A DNA stretch of 64,000 nt from positions 186,001-250,000 of the forward strand of contig NZ_BCTN01000002.1 in NCBI RefSeq assembly GCF_001571305.1, read 5' to 3'. Positions within the stretch are counted from its first letter, which is position 1. Each line of letters begins with the position of its first letter. The position numbers were made by a program, and so were the translations under genes. The notes under the pieces were generated by a model. That model saw nothing but the letters and a program-made list of their open reading frames with translations, had not been told where the DNA came from and ran no database searches. This document shows positions 7,276 to 15,817 of this stretch, one piece after another. The DNA comes from Erwinia persicina NBRC 102418 (GTDB taxonomy: Bacteria > Pseudomonadota > Gammaproteobacteria > Enterobacterales > Enterobacteriaceae).

Positions 7276-7635
7276 ATGAAAGTACAAAAAATAGAACAAC
7301 CTGCCACCATTAAGACAATGGAATCCTGGGGTACGGTTGAGGGGCTGCCTGGCACCGGCACCATTGCGCTATCCGGCATTCAAACAGTCATCCCGGGCAA
7401 AGAGCATATTGATACCGGTATTTTTGAGTGCGGAGCGGGCAGCTATCGCCGGGGCGTAAAGCAGGCTGAGGTGATGCATTTTCTCAGCGGCACGGGCTCC
7501 TTTACCCCGGACGGAGAAGCCACATTATCCTTTAAAGGGGGCGACAGCTTCTTCTTTGCCGCTAACACCGAAGGCACCTGGGTGGTCGATACGCCGATGC
7601 GCAAGCTGTACGTTATTTTTGATGCAGTAGTCTGA
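7276..7635 (+). CDS. Cupin domain protein (EutQ/DUF861-like)
   Basis: The 119-residue product is a single-domain cupin of the DUF861 type. The two cupin motifs read YRRGVKQAEVMHFLSGTGSFTPDG (part 1, around residues 56-79) and GGDSFFFAANTEGTWVVDTPMRKLYVIFD (part 2). The usual metal-binding histidines are largely missing, with only one in EVMHFL, so a metal-dependent reaction is doubtful and a ligand-binding role is more likely. The start follows AGGAAATC. It stands alone between a matS site and the convergent HNH gene. Exact function is not known. Confidence 0.82.
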   Translation: MKVQKIEQPATIKTMESWGTVEGLPGTGTIALSGIQTVIPGKEHIDTGIFECGAGSYRRGVKQAEVMHFLSGTGSFTPDGEATLSFKGGDSFFFAANTEGTWVVDTPMRKLYVIFDAVV

Positions 7636-7690
7636 TACCCCTTTATTGTGATGTCCCTCCCCTTGCCTGCTTGAGGTTCAAAGGGACGTC

Positions 7691-8761
7691 TTATTTAAGT
7701 GATAAGATATTGTTAACATCGAAAAATTTTACCAGGTCACGCTGCATTTTACTCCAGGGACGCTGCAGAATTTGGCTCCCTGAAAATACCAGGCCAAAAT
7801 CAGCAATACGCTCTTTTAACCGATCTCTATCACGGTCAGAACAAGGGCTGTCTTGTTCAATGAAATAGCGATAGTCTGCCAGGATGCTGATAAGTCTGTT
7901 AATATTGGCGTACTCTATGTTTGTCTTATACCTCTCTTCGAGTTCTAAATCGGTACACAGTGCATCATCGAAGGCTGAATTTTTGATTATTTTGACGTCA
8001 TCAACGCTGTGGCCTCTCAACGCGTCGTGGCTGTATGAAAAAGAATAAAGCTCATCAAAATTACGGTCCCAGGGATGGATATGACTGTCCACAGAAAATA
8101 ATTTATCGCCTTTATGCAGACTATTACAATATTTACAGCATGGGATGTGATTGTAAAAGGACAGTGCCAGATAGGGGTATCTGTTTTTAGGGTAAAAATG
8201 GTCCAGGTCAAAATGAAGTGTCGGTTTAGTACCGGGTTTATTCTTCCGCTCAATGATTTTTACAGGGTATTCATTACAGTATGGACATGTCATCTGAACG
8301 AAATTCAAACCGATATATAAAGAAGAACAAAAAACTGAGTCACGATAAAGCGCGTATTTAAAGACATTATTAAGAAGGAGATCCGAAAAAGAAGGAATTT
8401 TTAATGCATTATAATAAACCGTGTTATAATCTTCATCATCTAATATCTTATTCATTTGATTGATAATGGATTGAAATTGGGAAGGTTTGGCAATGATGAT
8501 TTGCTTAAGATTATCTGAGGTAAGGATATGATTCATAAATTCCTGATGTCTTTTCGCCGCCTGTTTTCCATACTTAGCAGAATGCGAATCATCAAACATT
8601 GTCACTTTAAACTTTTCCGCGTTTCTTTTAATGCTCTTTTCTGCTGGCTGTTTTTTCTGAGAAAGAAAATTGAGATGCGCCCAAAGGGCTTCGACGGTAT
8701 CATCAAGAACTTGATCGATACTGGCGTTGGCGTTGGATAAGTGATGTTTGAGATTAATCAT
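7691..8761 (-). CDS. HNH nuclease of a Septu-like (PtuB) defence pair
   Basis: The 356-residue product carries a zinc-HNH domain in its middle: CPYCNE (Cys159 and Cys162), then HFDLDHFYPKNRYPYLALSFYNHIPCCKYCNSLHKGD with Asp187-His188, Asn204 and Cys209/Cys212. This spacing matches PtuB-type and retron-associated HNH proteins. The N-terminal 140 residues are helical and probably contact the ATPase. The gene overlaps the preceding ATPase gene by 8 bases, so the two are translationally coupled. The pair resembles Septu: PtuA is an ATPase assembled with the PtuB nuclease, which cuts DNA upon phage infection. Base composition is clearly AT-richer than the neighbouring housekeeping genes, which suggests transfer. 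Confidence 0.85.
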   Translation of the reverse strand: MINLKHHLSNANASIDQVLDDTVEALWAHLNFLSQKKQPAEKSIKRNAEKFKVTMFDDSHSAKYGKQAAKRHQEFMNHILTSDNLKQIIIAKPSQFQSIINQMNKILDDEDYNTVYYNALKIPSFSDLLLNNVFKYALYRDSVFCSSLYIGLNFVQMTCPYCNEYPVKIIERKNKPGTKPTLHFDLDHFYPKNRYPYLALSFYNHIPCCKYCNSLHKGDKLFSVDSHIHPWDRNFDELYSFSYSHDALRGHSVDDVKIIKNSAFDDALCTDLELEERYKTNIEYANINRLISILADYRYFIEQDSPCSDRDRDRLKERIADFGLVFSGSQILQRPWSKMQRDLVKFFDVNNILSLK

Positions 8762-10436
8762 TTACCTTCCCCGCTGATACAGCGTCCATCTCCACACTGT
8801 CTATCCTTTTTTTAATATGATAGCTCAATAACTTATCACCGATGACCGTCAGGGACTCTTTCAGCTTATCTAACTCTTCACCTGATAACATTCTTTTGTC
8901 GAGTATTGCAATAATGGTATTCATATAACTATCAGATACGTTCCCCGTTCTTTGCGTGACCACTTCGAAGGAATGCCGATAGATGTCGTATATGTTGGCG
9001 CCGAATGTATGTTTACCGGGAACAGTAATAATATTATCATCCTTGTCTTTCGTTAAGACAGTCACGCATTGAGCAGGTAAGTCTGTGATCAACAGAGGAG
9101 AGTGCGTGGTAATGATCAACTGTATTCTACCGTATGAAAGCTGAGGCAATACGTTGATTAACTTCTCTATAAACTCTAACTGAAGTTGAGGGTGTAAATA
9201 AAGATCACCTTCATCAATGCAGATTAATATATCCTCGTCGTAACTGCTCCTTCTCTTATTTTTAATTTTATGAATTGCACACCATATTGAACTAAAGAGG
9301 TTGATATAAGCGCGCTGACCAGAACTTAACTCAGCCCAGTCTATATCAGCAGAGCTGATATAATTTATTAAGTTAGCCAGTCTTGACAGGTTTTCTTCGT
9401 TGGCTTTGTCAAAGCCCACGGTAAAATGAGCTTTATCAACCCTGTATTTCTTCATTTCTTTGAAGCCCATCACTTCCAGATCATTTTCTAGCAGTATTAA
9501 ACAGGAAACAATCTGATAAAAATGCTCATCTCTGGATATGTAATGATCTGTGTCTCCGCGTTTTAAAACCACGGCAAGTTCCGCAATAAGTTTATCGACA
9601 TCGATAGTTTCATTATTATCATTCATTAATATTCGATGGAATGTCTCCGTCACTATGGATTCGGTACGTTTGGCATATTCAGAATACAACGCCATCAGTA
9701 GTGTGCATTGTATAGTTAAACGCGTTAATGCTATCGGCTCCAGTTGAGAACTCCGATGAAAAATACTCCTCATCAATCTTAATATTTCTTTATGATTATC
9801 GTTATAAGTGGAGGTTTCTTTCTGCCAGAAGCGTGTATTTATTCTAACCGATACTTTCTCAGGTGCCGGATACGCCAGAGCGGCAAACCTGTCTGAAGTT
9901 AAAAACTCCAACTCCTCAATAAATTTGCCTCGGTTTTTATCACCGAAACCCCCTCGCCGTTCTGAGATCACCCTGTTATTAACCGAAACATCCTCAACAC
10001 CGTCACCCAGATCGAGCCAGGACTCATCATAGATATTTGAAAAATACACCACACCGAGATCATCCAGAGTCAACCTTGAATGGGCAAGATAAACATCTAA
10101 CTGGGTTTTTAACGGCGGGAAGTTATCGGAACTCTGATAAAAAAGAGAGCCCTTTTTTTCATACAGGATGAAGTACCTGCTGCAAATCTCTGCTTTCCCT
10201 TTTATCACCAGGCACAGAAGTTCAAGCAGCGTCGTCTTCCCTGCCCCATTCGTACCCAGAATTCCGGTTACCTCCGAGACAGACTCGCCCCAAAAAGAGA
10301 CGGGCAGTACGGCTTTCTTTTCGCGGGTCAGACTGTTTGTTGTCTCATCATAGTGGTACTGATAGTCACTGGATAAATTAATTGAAAAATCATCCAATTT
10401 TTTGAATCGGTCCACCCACAGAAAACAGATTTTCAT
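8754..10436 (-). CDS. ABC/OLD-type AAA ATPase of a Septu-like (PtuA) defence pair
   Basis: The 560-residue ATPase has the elements of the RecF/ABC-like AAA_21 class: Walker A GTNGAGKT at 61-68, signature LSSGQ at 370-374, Walker B ILICIDEG at 403-410 followed by DLYLHP, and the switch THSP at 444-447. There is no DNA-binding or TOPRIM domain at the C-terminus, unlike OLD nucleases, so it depends on a partner for nuclease activity. That partner is the overlapping HNH gene. The layout fits PtuA of Septu. The C-terminal 90 residues (YRHSFEVVTQRTGNVSDSY onward) are specific to this protein. The coding region is AT-rich compared with flanking chromosomal genes. Confidence 0.86.
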   Translation of the reverse strand: MKICFLWVDRFKKLDDFSINLSSDYQYHYDETTNSLTREKKAVLPVSFWGESVSEVTGILGTNGAGKTTLLELLCLVIKGKAEICSRYFILYEKKGSLFYQSSDNFPPLKTQLDVYLAHSRLTLDDLGVVYFSNIYDESWLDLGDGVEDVSVNNRVISERRGGFGDKNRGKFIEELEFLTSDRFAALAYPAPEKVSVRINTRFWQKETSTYNDNHKEILRLMRSIFHRSSQLEPIALTRLTIQCTLLMALYSEYAKRTESIVTETFHRILMNDNNETIDVDKLIAELAVVLKRGDTDHYISRDEHFYQIVSCLILLENDLEVMGFKEMKKYRVDKAHFTVGFDKANEENLSRLANLINYISSADIDWAELSSGQRAYINLFSSIWCAIHKIKNKRRSSYDEDILICIDEGDLYLHPQLQLEFIEKLINVLPQLSYGRIQLIITTHSPLLITDLPAQCVTVLTKDKDDNIITVPGKHTFGANIYDIYRHSFEVVTQRTGNVSDSYMNTIIAILDKRMLSGEELDKLKESLTVIGDKLLSYHIKKRIDSVEMDAVSAGKVND

Positions 10437-10500
10437 ATTATTGATTGTCCTTATTACTGATCATCTTCCTTACTCCTCCCCTCACTGACGGTAGCGTCAA

Positions 10501-11142
10501 TTAAATCAGCCTTAACCCCGCCAGCACCGCAATCCCTACGCTTATTATTGCCAGCCCCCAGTAGTGCAGCCGGTGGGTTTTACGGGTACTGGCCGTGACG
10601 TACTGTTGCAGCGCGTTCAGTTGCTCATTCAGAACCTGATGTTGCCGGGTTGTCGTGGCGTGATAGTCGCTTTGCCGGTCGACGAAACTGGCCACCTTCT
10701 GCCCCAGTTGTCCGATCTCTTCCAGGCTCCGGTTTAACAACCCAACCTGAATCTGGTGTTTCTCATCATTCCGTCGCCAGGAGTCTGTCAGTTGTCGGAG
10801 CAGGTTGACATGTAATACGCTGACATCCCCATGACTCTCTTTCAGCGAACGGATCAGTTCATGTTGGTGTTTACGATATGCGTCCTGGAAATCATGCAGT
10901 TCCTGCTGATAAGTTTCCAGGTTTTCCTTAACGGTGCCGAACTCTGATTCAATACTGCGGTTAGCTTTACCAATAGTCTTATTCAGGTTAAACAGGGCAT
11001 CACCGGTTATCGTCTCATAATCCTCTTTTTGCTTATCCAGTTCCTGTCTCAGCGTCACGAGAAAAAGCGCCTGGACTAAATCATCAAGCAGCCGCTCTTC
11101 GTTGGCGGTCTCAGATGCTACACTCGGGTTATTCAACGTCAC
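10501..11142 (-). CDS. Coiled-coil protein with C-terminal membrane anchor, dynamin-associated
   Basis: The 213-residue product is almost entirely heptad-rich helix (for example LDKQKEDYETITGDALFNLN, SIESEFGTVKENLETYQQEL and LNEQLNALQQYVTAS) and ends in a single hydrophobic segment (YWGLAIISVGIAVLAGLRLI) right at the C-terminus. This is a tail-anchored coiled coil. GTG at 11142 is preferred as the start because GAGGAG lies just before it; ATG 11154 is possible. It overlaps the 3' end of the second dynamin-like gene. A natural role would be membrane recruitment or scaffolding for the two GTPases. I do not recognise a named family. Confidence 0.75.
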   Translation of the reverse strand: MTLNNPSVASETANEERLLDDLVQALFLVTLRQELDKQKEDYETITGDALFNLNKTIGKANRSIESEFGTVKENLETYQQELHDFQDAYRKHQHELIRSLKESHGDVSVLHVNLLRQLTDSWRRNDEKHQIQVGLLNRSLEEIGQLGQKVASFVDRQSDYHATTTRQHQVLNEQLNALQQYVTASTRKTHRLHYWGLAIISVGIAVLAGLRLI

Positions 11143-13012
11143 GGGTCTCCTCATCCAGGGATTTTACAAACTCGAAATCATTCCTCAGTGCCTTATACAT
11201 CAATAGCCAGGCCAGACGTTCGCTATGAGTGATCTGTGGCTTCATCATGTGGTGCTTAATTTCGCTTGCACGATGTTGTTTAGCCTCAAGAATAACCTCA
11301 CGAAATTTTTTACTATCGCTGTAGTGGGTTTTAAACCGTGCTATCTGTTCCTCATGATGCTGCGTAAGGACCGATTTCTGACATTCCGCAGTGATTTTTT
11401 TCCTCTCCAGGATGCTTAAAATCAGTGCTATTCTGCGGGACTGCCGAAGATAACGACGCTGTTGCCGCAGTAACGCATCAACGTTCCGCTTAATTTTCTC
11501 TGCCTGCAGGCCAGCTGCTCTCTGGTTCAGGGTTTCGGACGTCGTCCGGCAGGCTGAATGCATCGACGCTTTATCTTTCATGAAATTGTCAGAGCGAAAA
11601 TATTTCTTGAAAAGATAACTATCAAGATGATTTTCAACGCCATTTATTCGATTAAATGGCGGCGGTGAAGTCACAGGTATTGCATTTTCAGCGCACCAGT
11701 CGCGCCATACGGAGATGCAATGGAGTTTGTAATCAGTGATAGCGTCTTTCAGGTATTTCGTGGTTTCTGTCAGAGGTTGGGACGGCAGTCGTCGGCCGAT
11801 TTCTGTGTGAAAATCATACTCACGTCCCACTGCACTTTGGTCCTGCATTGCGGTCAACTGCTGCTGTAAACGCTCCAGATCATATTTATTTTTCTTCTCC
11901 CGTTTCTGATATTTTTTTATTGGGTTTACAAGGTATGCCAGCGCGTTATCAATCCGTGATTTCTCTGCAATATAGGCCTCATTCTCCGCAGTTATCCGCT
12001 GTTGGATCATCTGCGGCAAAGCATAGCCGGTACGCAGTCGTGAAAGTGGGTGAGAGGATTGTTGCAGCGACGTCTGGAGATCCGCCAGTATTTCCTGACG
12101 TAAGCGCAGACACTGTTGGGCATAGTCATCCTTTTCCGTGATGATGGCCTGCCAGGAATGTCCGCATTCAACAGGATAAATCAGCTGACTGATGCTATCC
12201 GGCAGCGCCAGTTCCAGCGTGTTGATCTGCCCAAGCAGGTATTGTTGCAGCGCCACTTTCCCGGGCTTAGTGTTTTTTAAGCGGTGGCAAAGCGTGGCAT
12301 CGGAATAGCTCCGGGTGAGAATGATTCTGTAACGGTGGGGTTGCCAGTGCCAGTCATTAAGTAGTGCATTGCCCAGTTCTTCCGGTTTCAAAAAATAGAG
12401 CGCATCGACCCGTCCTGTCAGCAACACCACATCCGCAGAGGAAAGATAACGGCTGGCAAGATCGTTAACGTATTCCTGCTCATTTTTACTGGTCGAATGG
12501 GTACCAGGCAGATCGCGAATCAACAGCCGGTGATTAATCTGGTTTTCAAGATTAAAAAAATAGCGCGGTATAAACACGTCAATGCTGTCAAAAACACTGC
12601 AGCCCTGCTCAACCTTCTGACGCAAACGGGTAAATTCTGCCCTGGCTTGTTCATTGCCAAGTGGTTGTTTGCCCTCTCTGATATGGCTGAAATACCAGCT
12701 ATCGTCTTCCGCAATGCGGTAGCGGTACGAACGCGCAGTAGACATCGTTCCAAGAAGTTGATCACCGCGAAGCAAGCTATTGAGCAGATTAAAATGTTCA
12801 TCACGCACACCCAGCAGGGTGAGAATAAAGGAAGTTTTGCCCACCTGAGCGGGGCCGTAAACAATCACCGATACCTGATGCGAAGCGTTTTCGTCCGTCT
12901 GGATAAGCCTTCCTGCATCAACCCGCTGCAGAATGGCGCTGTAACTTTGTTCAGCCCAGCGATAGCGTTCGCGGCACAGATCAGGCCAGGATTTGTCGGA
13001 CGTTAGCTTCAT
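11129..13012 (-). CDS. Dynamin-like GTPase, second of pair
   Basis: The 627-residue product has an N-terminal GTPase domain: P-loop GPAQVGKTS (53-61), a switch I region with candidate threonines (GTMSTARS), G3 motif DLPG (167-170) and a G4-like TRSYSD (233-238) in place of NKxD. After residue 300 it is mostly charged helix and coiled coil (KKYQKREKKNKYDLERLQQ), as in bacterial dynamin-like proteins, without an obvious membrane segment. The start at ATG 13012 follows AGAAAGAAG; ATG 13057 is possible. It overlaps the upstream GTPase gene by 32 bases and the downstream coiled-coil gene by 14. Paired dynamins such as LeoA/LeoBC are known in enterotoxigenic E. coli; whether this set belongs there is inference. 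Confidence 0.78.
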   Translation of the reverse strand: MKLTSDKSWPDLCRERYRWAEQSYSAILQRVDAGRLIQTDENASHQVSVIVYGPAQVGKTSFILTLLGVRDEHFNLLNSLLRGDQLLGTMSTARSYRYRIAEDDSWYFSHIREGKQPLGNEQARAEFTRLRQKVEQGCSVFDSIDVFIPRYFFNLENQINHRLLIRDLPGTHSTSKNEQEYVNDLASRYLSSADVVLLTGRVDALYFLKPEELGNALLNDWHWQPHRYRIILTRSYSDATLCHRLKNTKPGKVALQQYLLGQINTLELALPDSISQLIYPVECGHSWQAIITEKDDYAQQCLRLRQEILADLQTSLQQSSHPLSRLRTGYALPQMIQQRITAENEAYIAEKSRIDNALAYLVNPIKKYQKREKKNKYDLERLQQQLTAMQDQSAVGREYDFHTEIGRRLPSQPLTETTKYLKDAITDYKLHCISVWRDWCAENAIPVTSPPPFNRINGVENHLDSYLFKKYFRSDNFMKDKASMHSACRTTSETLNQRAAGLQAEKIKRNVDALLRQQRRYLRQSRRIALILSILERKKITAECQKSVLTQHHEEQIARFKTHYSDSKKFREVILEAKQHRASEIKHHMMKPQITHSERLAWLLMYKALRNDFEFVKSLDEETRDVE

Positions 13013-15068
13013 ATAATTTAGCTTCTTTCTGTACGGCAGCCAGTTTTTTGATAGCAAGCGTGATAGTGCTTCTGTGACTCAGAGAGTCCTCAACACCGTA
13101 AATCCGCTTGATATTGCCCTCAATATGCTGGCGCAGATCGGCCATCGTCTCCAGATAATGTGTGACAATGGATTGTTCATTAAAGAAAGCCAGTTCATTC
13201 ATCAGCCGGTCAATATAATAAAACTGAGCCTTATCACTTTCGCGAATAATCCCAGTCAACTGATAGAGACCATAAGCAAGGCTGGCCACCAGCGCGGCCT
13301 TGCCCACCAGCGCCAGCGGTGTAAAGGCACCGCCAGGGTTTTCGGCCGTCGGTTCACCCGGCGTTCCGTCTGACAAATCAGCACCAATAAAGGCCATCAT
13401 CGCGGTTTTTATCGGATGATAGTTTTCACTGCTGGAAAAAAGCGTGTCTAAAAAGACCTGCGGTAATATTTCGTCAGCGAGTTGGGTGGTACAGGTCGGG
13501 TCCTGACGCATGACGATGGCGGCACGGCTGTACTCCAGCGTTAAAGCGGGTAACACGTGCATGACGGCCTGGAGCTCCGTCGGGTCTGAGGGGAGTTGCC
13601 CTCGGGGAACTTTGTGAAGTAATACGCTTATCCCCTGCGCCAGTTCCTGATTGACCACTTCTGGTGCTTGCTCTTGCACTTGATAGCCCATCTTATCTGC
13701 AAGCGTAATGGCTTTAACCGGCGTTTGCTCAATCTCTGGCAGCAGGCCAGCTCGTGACAGGATAGGATGGTTTAACGCGGTTAAGGCGCTGAAGTTTCTG
13801 CTATTAATATCCTGCTCATCAAAAGTCTGGTTCCAGGCCTGAATGACGCGCTGGCGGCGCTCTTCATCAACATCGATCCCGCGCAGGGCGAAACGACGTC
13901 CGAGGATCTTCGCATTATTTATGAAGCCCACTTCTTCTTTTTTATAGTGCTCTTTACAGCTGGCCACTGCTTTAATCAGATGCTCATGGGTCTGGCTTTT
14001 AATGGCCTTGCGTAATTTATTCTCATAAGCCGTCACCGACTTATCAAACTCGCTAAGGATATCGTCGATAATGCCATCGTGATCCTCTTGGTTACTGCAC
14101 AGCAAGTGCAGATCATCAATGATCTCAGCGACATCACTTTTTATCAGGTGCATAAAACGGTCGATCGCGACAGCCTCAGAGGCATAACTACTGGCCAGAT
14201 TATCGATTACAGTTTCGCGTAAGTCACTGATCCAGCGATCGCGATTGCCCGCCCCCGTTGCCACCACATTATTGCGCACAGCGCCAGAGACCGATGAAAA
14301 ACGTGCCCTCGCGCTGGCTTTGAGCTGATCAATGTCCTCGTCGGTCAGCGCTTCCGTTTTCGATATCACAATCACCGGTGAATGATGATTGAAGTTTTCC
14401 CGCAGATCATCGAGTACGGTGGTTTTACCGTCATTCGCCAGCAGCGTCTGATCGGTGACAAATAATACACCGCGCGCATTGACCAGCACATGGCGCATCA
14501 TCTCCTGCCACTGATGATTACGGCTGGTGATCAGCTCATAGCCAGGCAGCAAGGCCCAGGTGACGTTTTCATTAATAAATGACTGCTGCTGACTGATACG
14601 AAGTTTGGGATAAAGTAATTTCAGATGGGCTTTTTCAAAACGTTGTACGCTGCTCCAGTCGCGCAGCACGCTTTTCAACTCCTCTGCGGAAGCGGGCAGG
14701 TCTTCAACCTTTCCGCTATCGCGATTAAGGCAGACGAAAACTATTTCTGGTTCACCTGCAGCCATCTCTGCACACTGTTCTATAAACAGTGGAACCTGCT
14801 CGCCACGACCGGGATTCCCCGCAAGCCAGCGATCGTCAATATTCAGGATCTCTTTTGCCAGGGTGGTTTTACCCGCTCCCTGCGTTCCGGCGATAGCATA
14901 GATGTTGCTTTCCTGAAGCAAGGTAGTCAGTTCGACCTGGCGCAGAACATCAATGATTTTATCTGTATTTTGATGGCCATTCTGGCCTTCTGCGTGCTTT
15001 AAGGAGAGGTGAAGTGCGGATAAAAGAGCGGAGCGAAGATTTTCCAGCGTGTGAATATTCATCGACAT
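12981..15068 (-). CDS. Dynamin-like GTPase with C-terminal hydrophobic region, first of pair
   Basis: The 695-residue product carries P-loop GTQGAGKTT at 61-69, a G3-like LPGYE at 174-178 whose usual aspartate is replaced by Leu, and a G4-like SKTEA at 236-240. The missing G3 aspartate and altered G4 suggest weak or regulatory nucleotide hydrolysis. Long helical stalk-like segments follow, and near residue 590 there is a hydrophobic stretch (FTPLALVGKAALVASLAYGLY) that may insert in membrane. It is the first gene of the minus-strand cassette; AAGGAT precedes the ATG, and a second ATG two codons later is equally possible. It overlaps the next GTPase gene, indicating tight coupling. Function is inferred to be membrane-linked, possibly anti-phage. 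Confidence 0.76.
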   Translation of the reverse strand: MSMNIHTLENLRSALLSALHLSLKHAEGQNGHQNTDKIIDVLRQVELTTLLQESNIYAIAGTQGAGKTTLAKEILNIDDRWLAGNPGRGEQVPLFIEQCAEMAAGEPEIVFVCLNRDSGKVEDLPASAEELKSVLRDWSSVQRFEKAHLKLLYPKLRISQQQSFINENVTWALLPGYELITSRNHQWQEMMRHVLVNARGVLFVTDQTLLANDGKTTVLDDLRENFNHHSPVIVISKTEALTDEDIDQLKASARARFSSVSGAVRNNVVATGAGNRDRWISDLRETVIDNLASSYASEAVAIDRFMHLIKSDVAEIIDDLHLLCSNQEDHDGIIDDILSEFDKSVTAYENKLRKAIKSQTHEHLIKAVASCKEHYKKEEVGFINNAKILGRRFALRGIDVDEERRQRVIQAWNQTFDEQDINSRNFSALTALNHPILSRAGLLPEIEQTPVKAITLADKMGYQVQEQAPEVVNQELAQGISVLLHKVPRGQLPSDPTELQAVMHVLPALTLEYSRAAIVMRQDPTCTTQLADEILPQVFLDTLFSSSENYHPIKTAMMAFIGADLSDGTPGEPTAENPGGAFTPLALVGKAALVASLAYGLYQLTGIIRESDKAQFYYIDRLMNELAFFNEQSIVTHYLETMADLRQHIEGNIKRIYGVEDSLSHRSTITLAIKKLAAVQKEAKLYEANVRQILA

Positions 15069-15121
15069 ATGAACACCATCCTTATGATGAGCTTTGGCAA
15101 ATTCCTGGGCATTGATCTCTT

Positions 15122-15640
15122 TTAAGTTATCGGCCCGGACCGCGTTTCCTTTACGCTTTTCTCCTCACCCTTGTCTGACATCAGCATTTTCCGCATCCGG
15201 TAGTTAATAAACGGCTGACCGCGCACTCCGACCTGCTGTGCCTCAATCATCCGGAAGCCCTGCCGGCTGAAAAACGGTCTGGCGGTGATACTGGCCTCAG
15301 TGAAAATGGCCGGTAGCGCCCTGTCGGCCACCGCCTGCTCCAGCCGTTGCAGCAGCGCGGTCGCCACGCCGCAGCGCTGATGCCCGGGATGGGTAAATAA
15401 CATATCCAGATGCCCGTCAAATTCCACGTTGCCAAAACCGGCAATCTCGTTATGGCGAACCGCCAGCCAGCAGCAGCTTTGCTGAAATCGCTTCTCCCAG
15501 CTTATCCGGTCTACCTGTGACCAGGCCGCTATCTGTGCAGGACGGTAATTCTGTGACGCGATCTGTCGGACGGACGCCTGAAACAGCGTAATCACGGCAT
15601 CGAGGTCACTCACCTGGAATGCTCTGATAGTGATGCTCAT
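15122..15640 (-). CDS. GNAT family N-acetyltransferase (YafP-like)
   Basis: The 172-residue product has the GNAT fold: ITIRAFQVSDLDAVITLFQASV at the start, FGNVEFDGHLDMLFTHPGHQRCGVATALLQRLEQ as the acetyl-CoA-binding beta4-alpha3 region with the pyrophosphate loop HQRCGVA, and TEASITARPFFSRQGFRMIEAQ near the end. It resembles E. coli YafP. The substrate is unknown. The ATG at 15640 is chosen because GAGGGGG precedes it; the ATG four codons earlier lacks a ribosome site. It lies 53 bp upstream of the dynamin cassette on the same strand and could share its transcript. Confidence 0.88.
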   Translation of the reverse strand: MSITIRAFQVSDLDAVITLFQASVRQIASQNYRPAQIAAWSQVDRISWEKRFQQSCCWLAVRHNEIAGFGNVEFDGHLDMLFTHPGHQRCGVATALLQRLEQAVADRALPAIFTEASITARPFFSRQGFRMIEAQQVGVRGQPFINYRMRKMLMSDKGEEKSVKETRSGPIT

Positions 15641-15817
15641 CTTCCCCCTCATTTCCTTCTGGCCTGCGGGTCGTAATATCCTGGTCTATGATTGTAATGC
15701 CCTGACCGCTATCCATATCCTGAAGACACCTTTACCCGACTGATATCTTACCCCCTTTGCCGGGGTGCCGTCCTGATGTCAGCGATTTTTGCGTACTGGA
15801 CTAAACGAGGAGACCGA

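Noticed and set aside
7691-15068. Retron or CRISPR component linked to the HNH gene
   Set aside because: No reverse transcriptase, msr/msd-like repeats or regularly spaced repeats are visible in or near the island.
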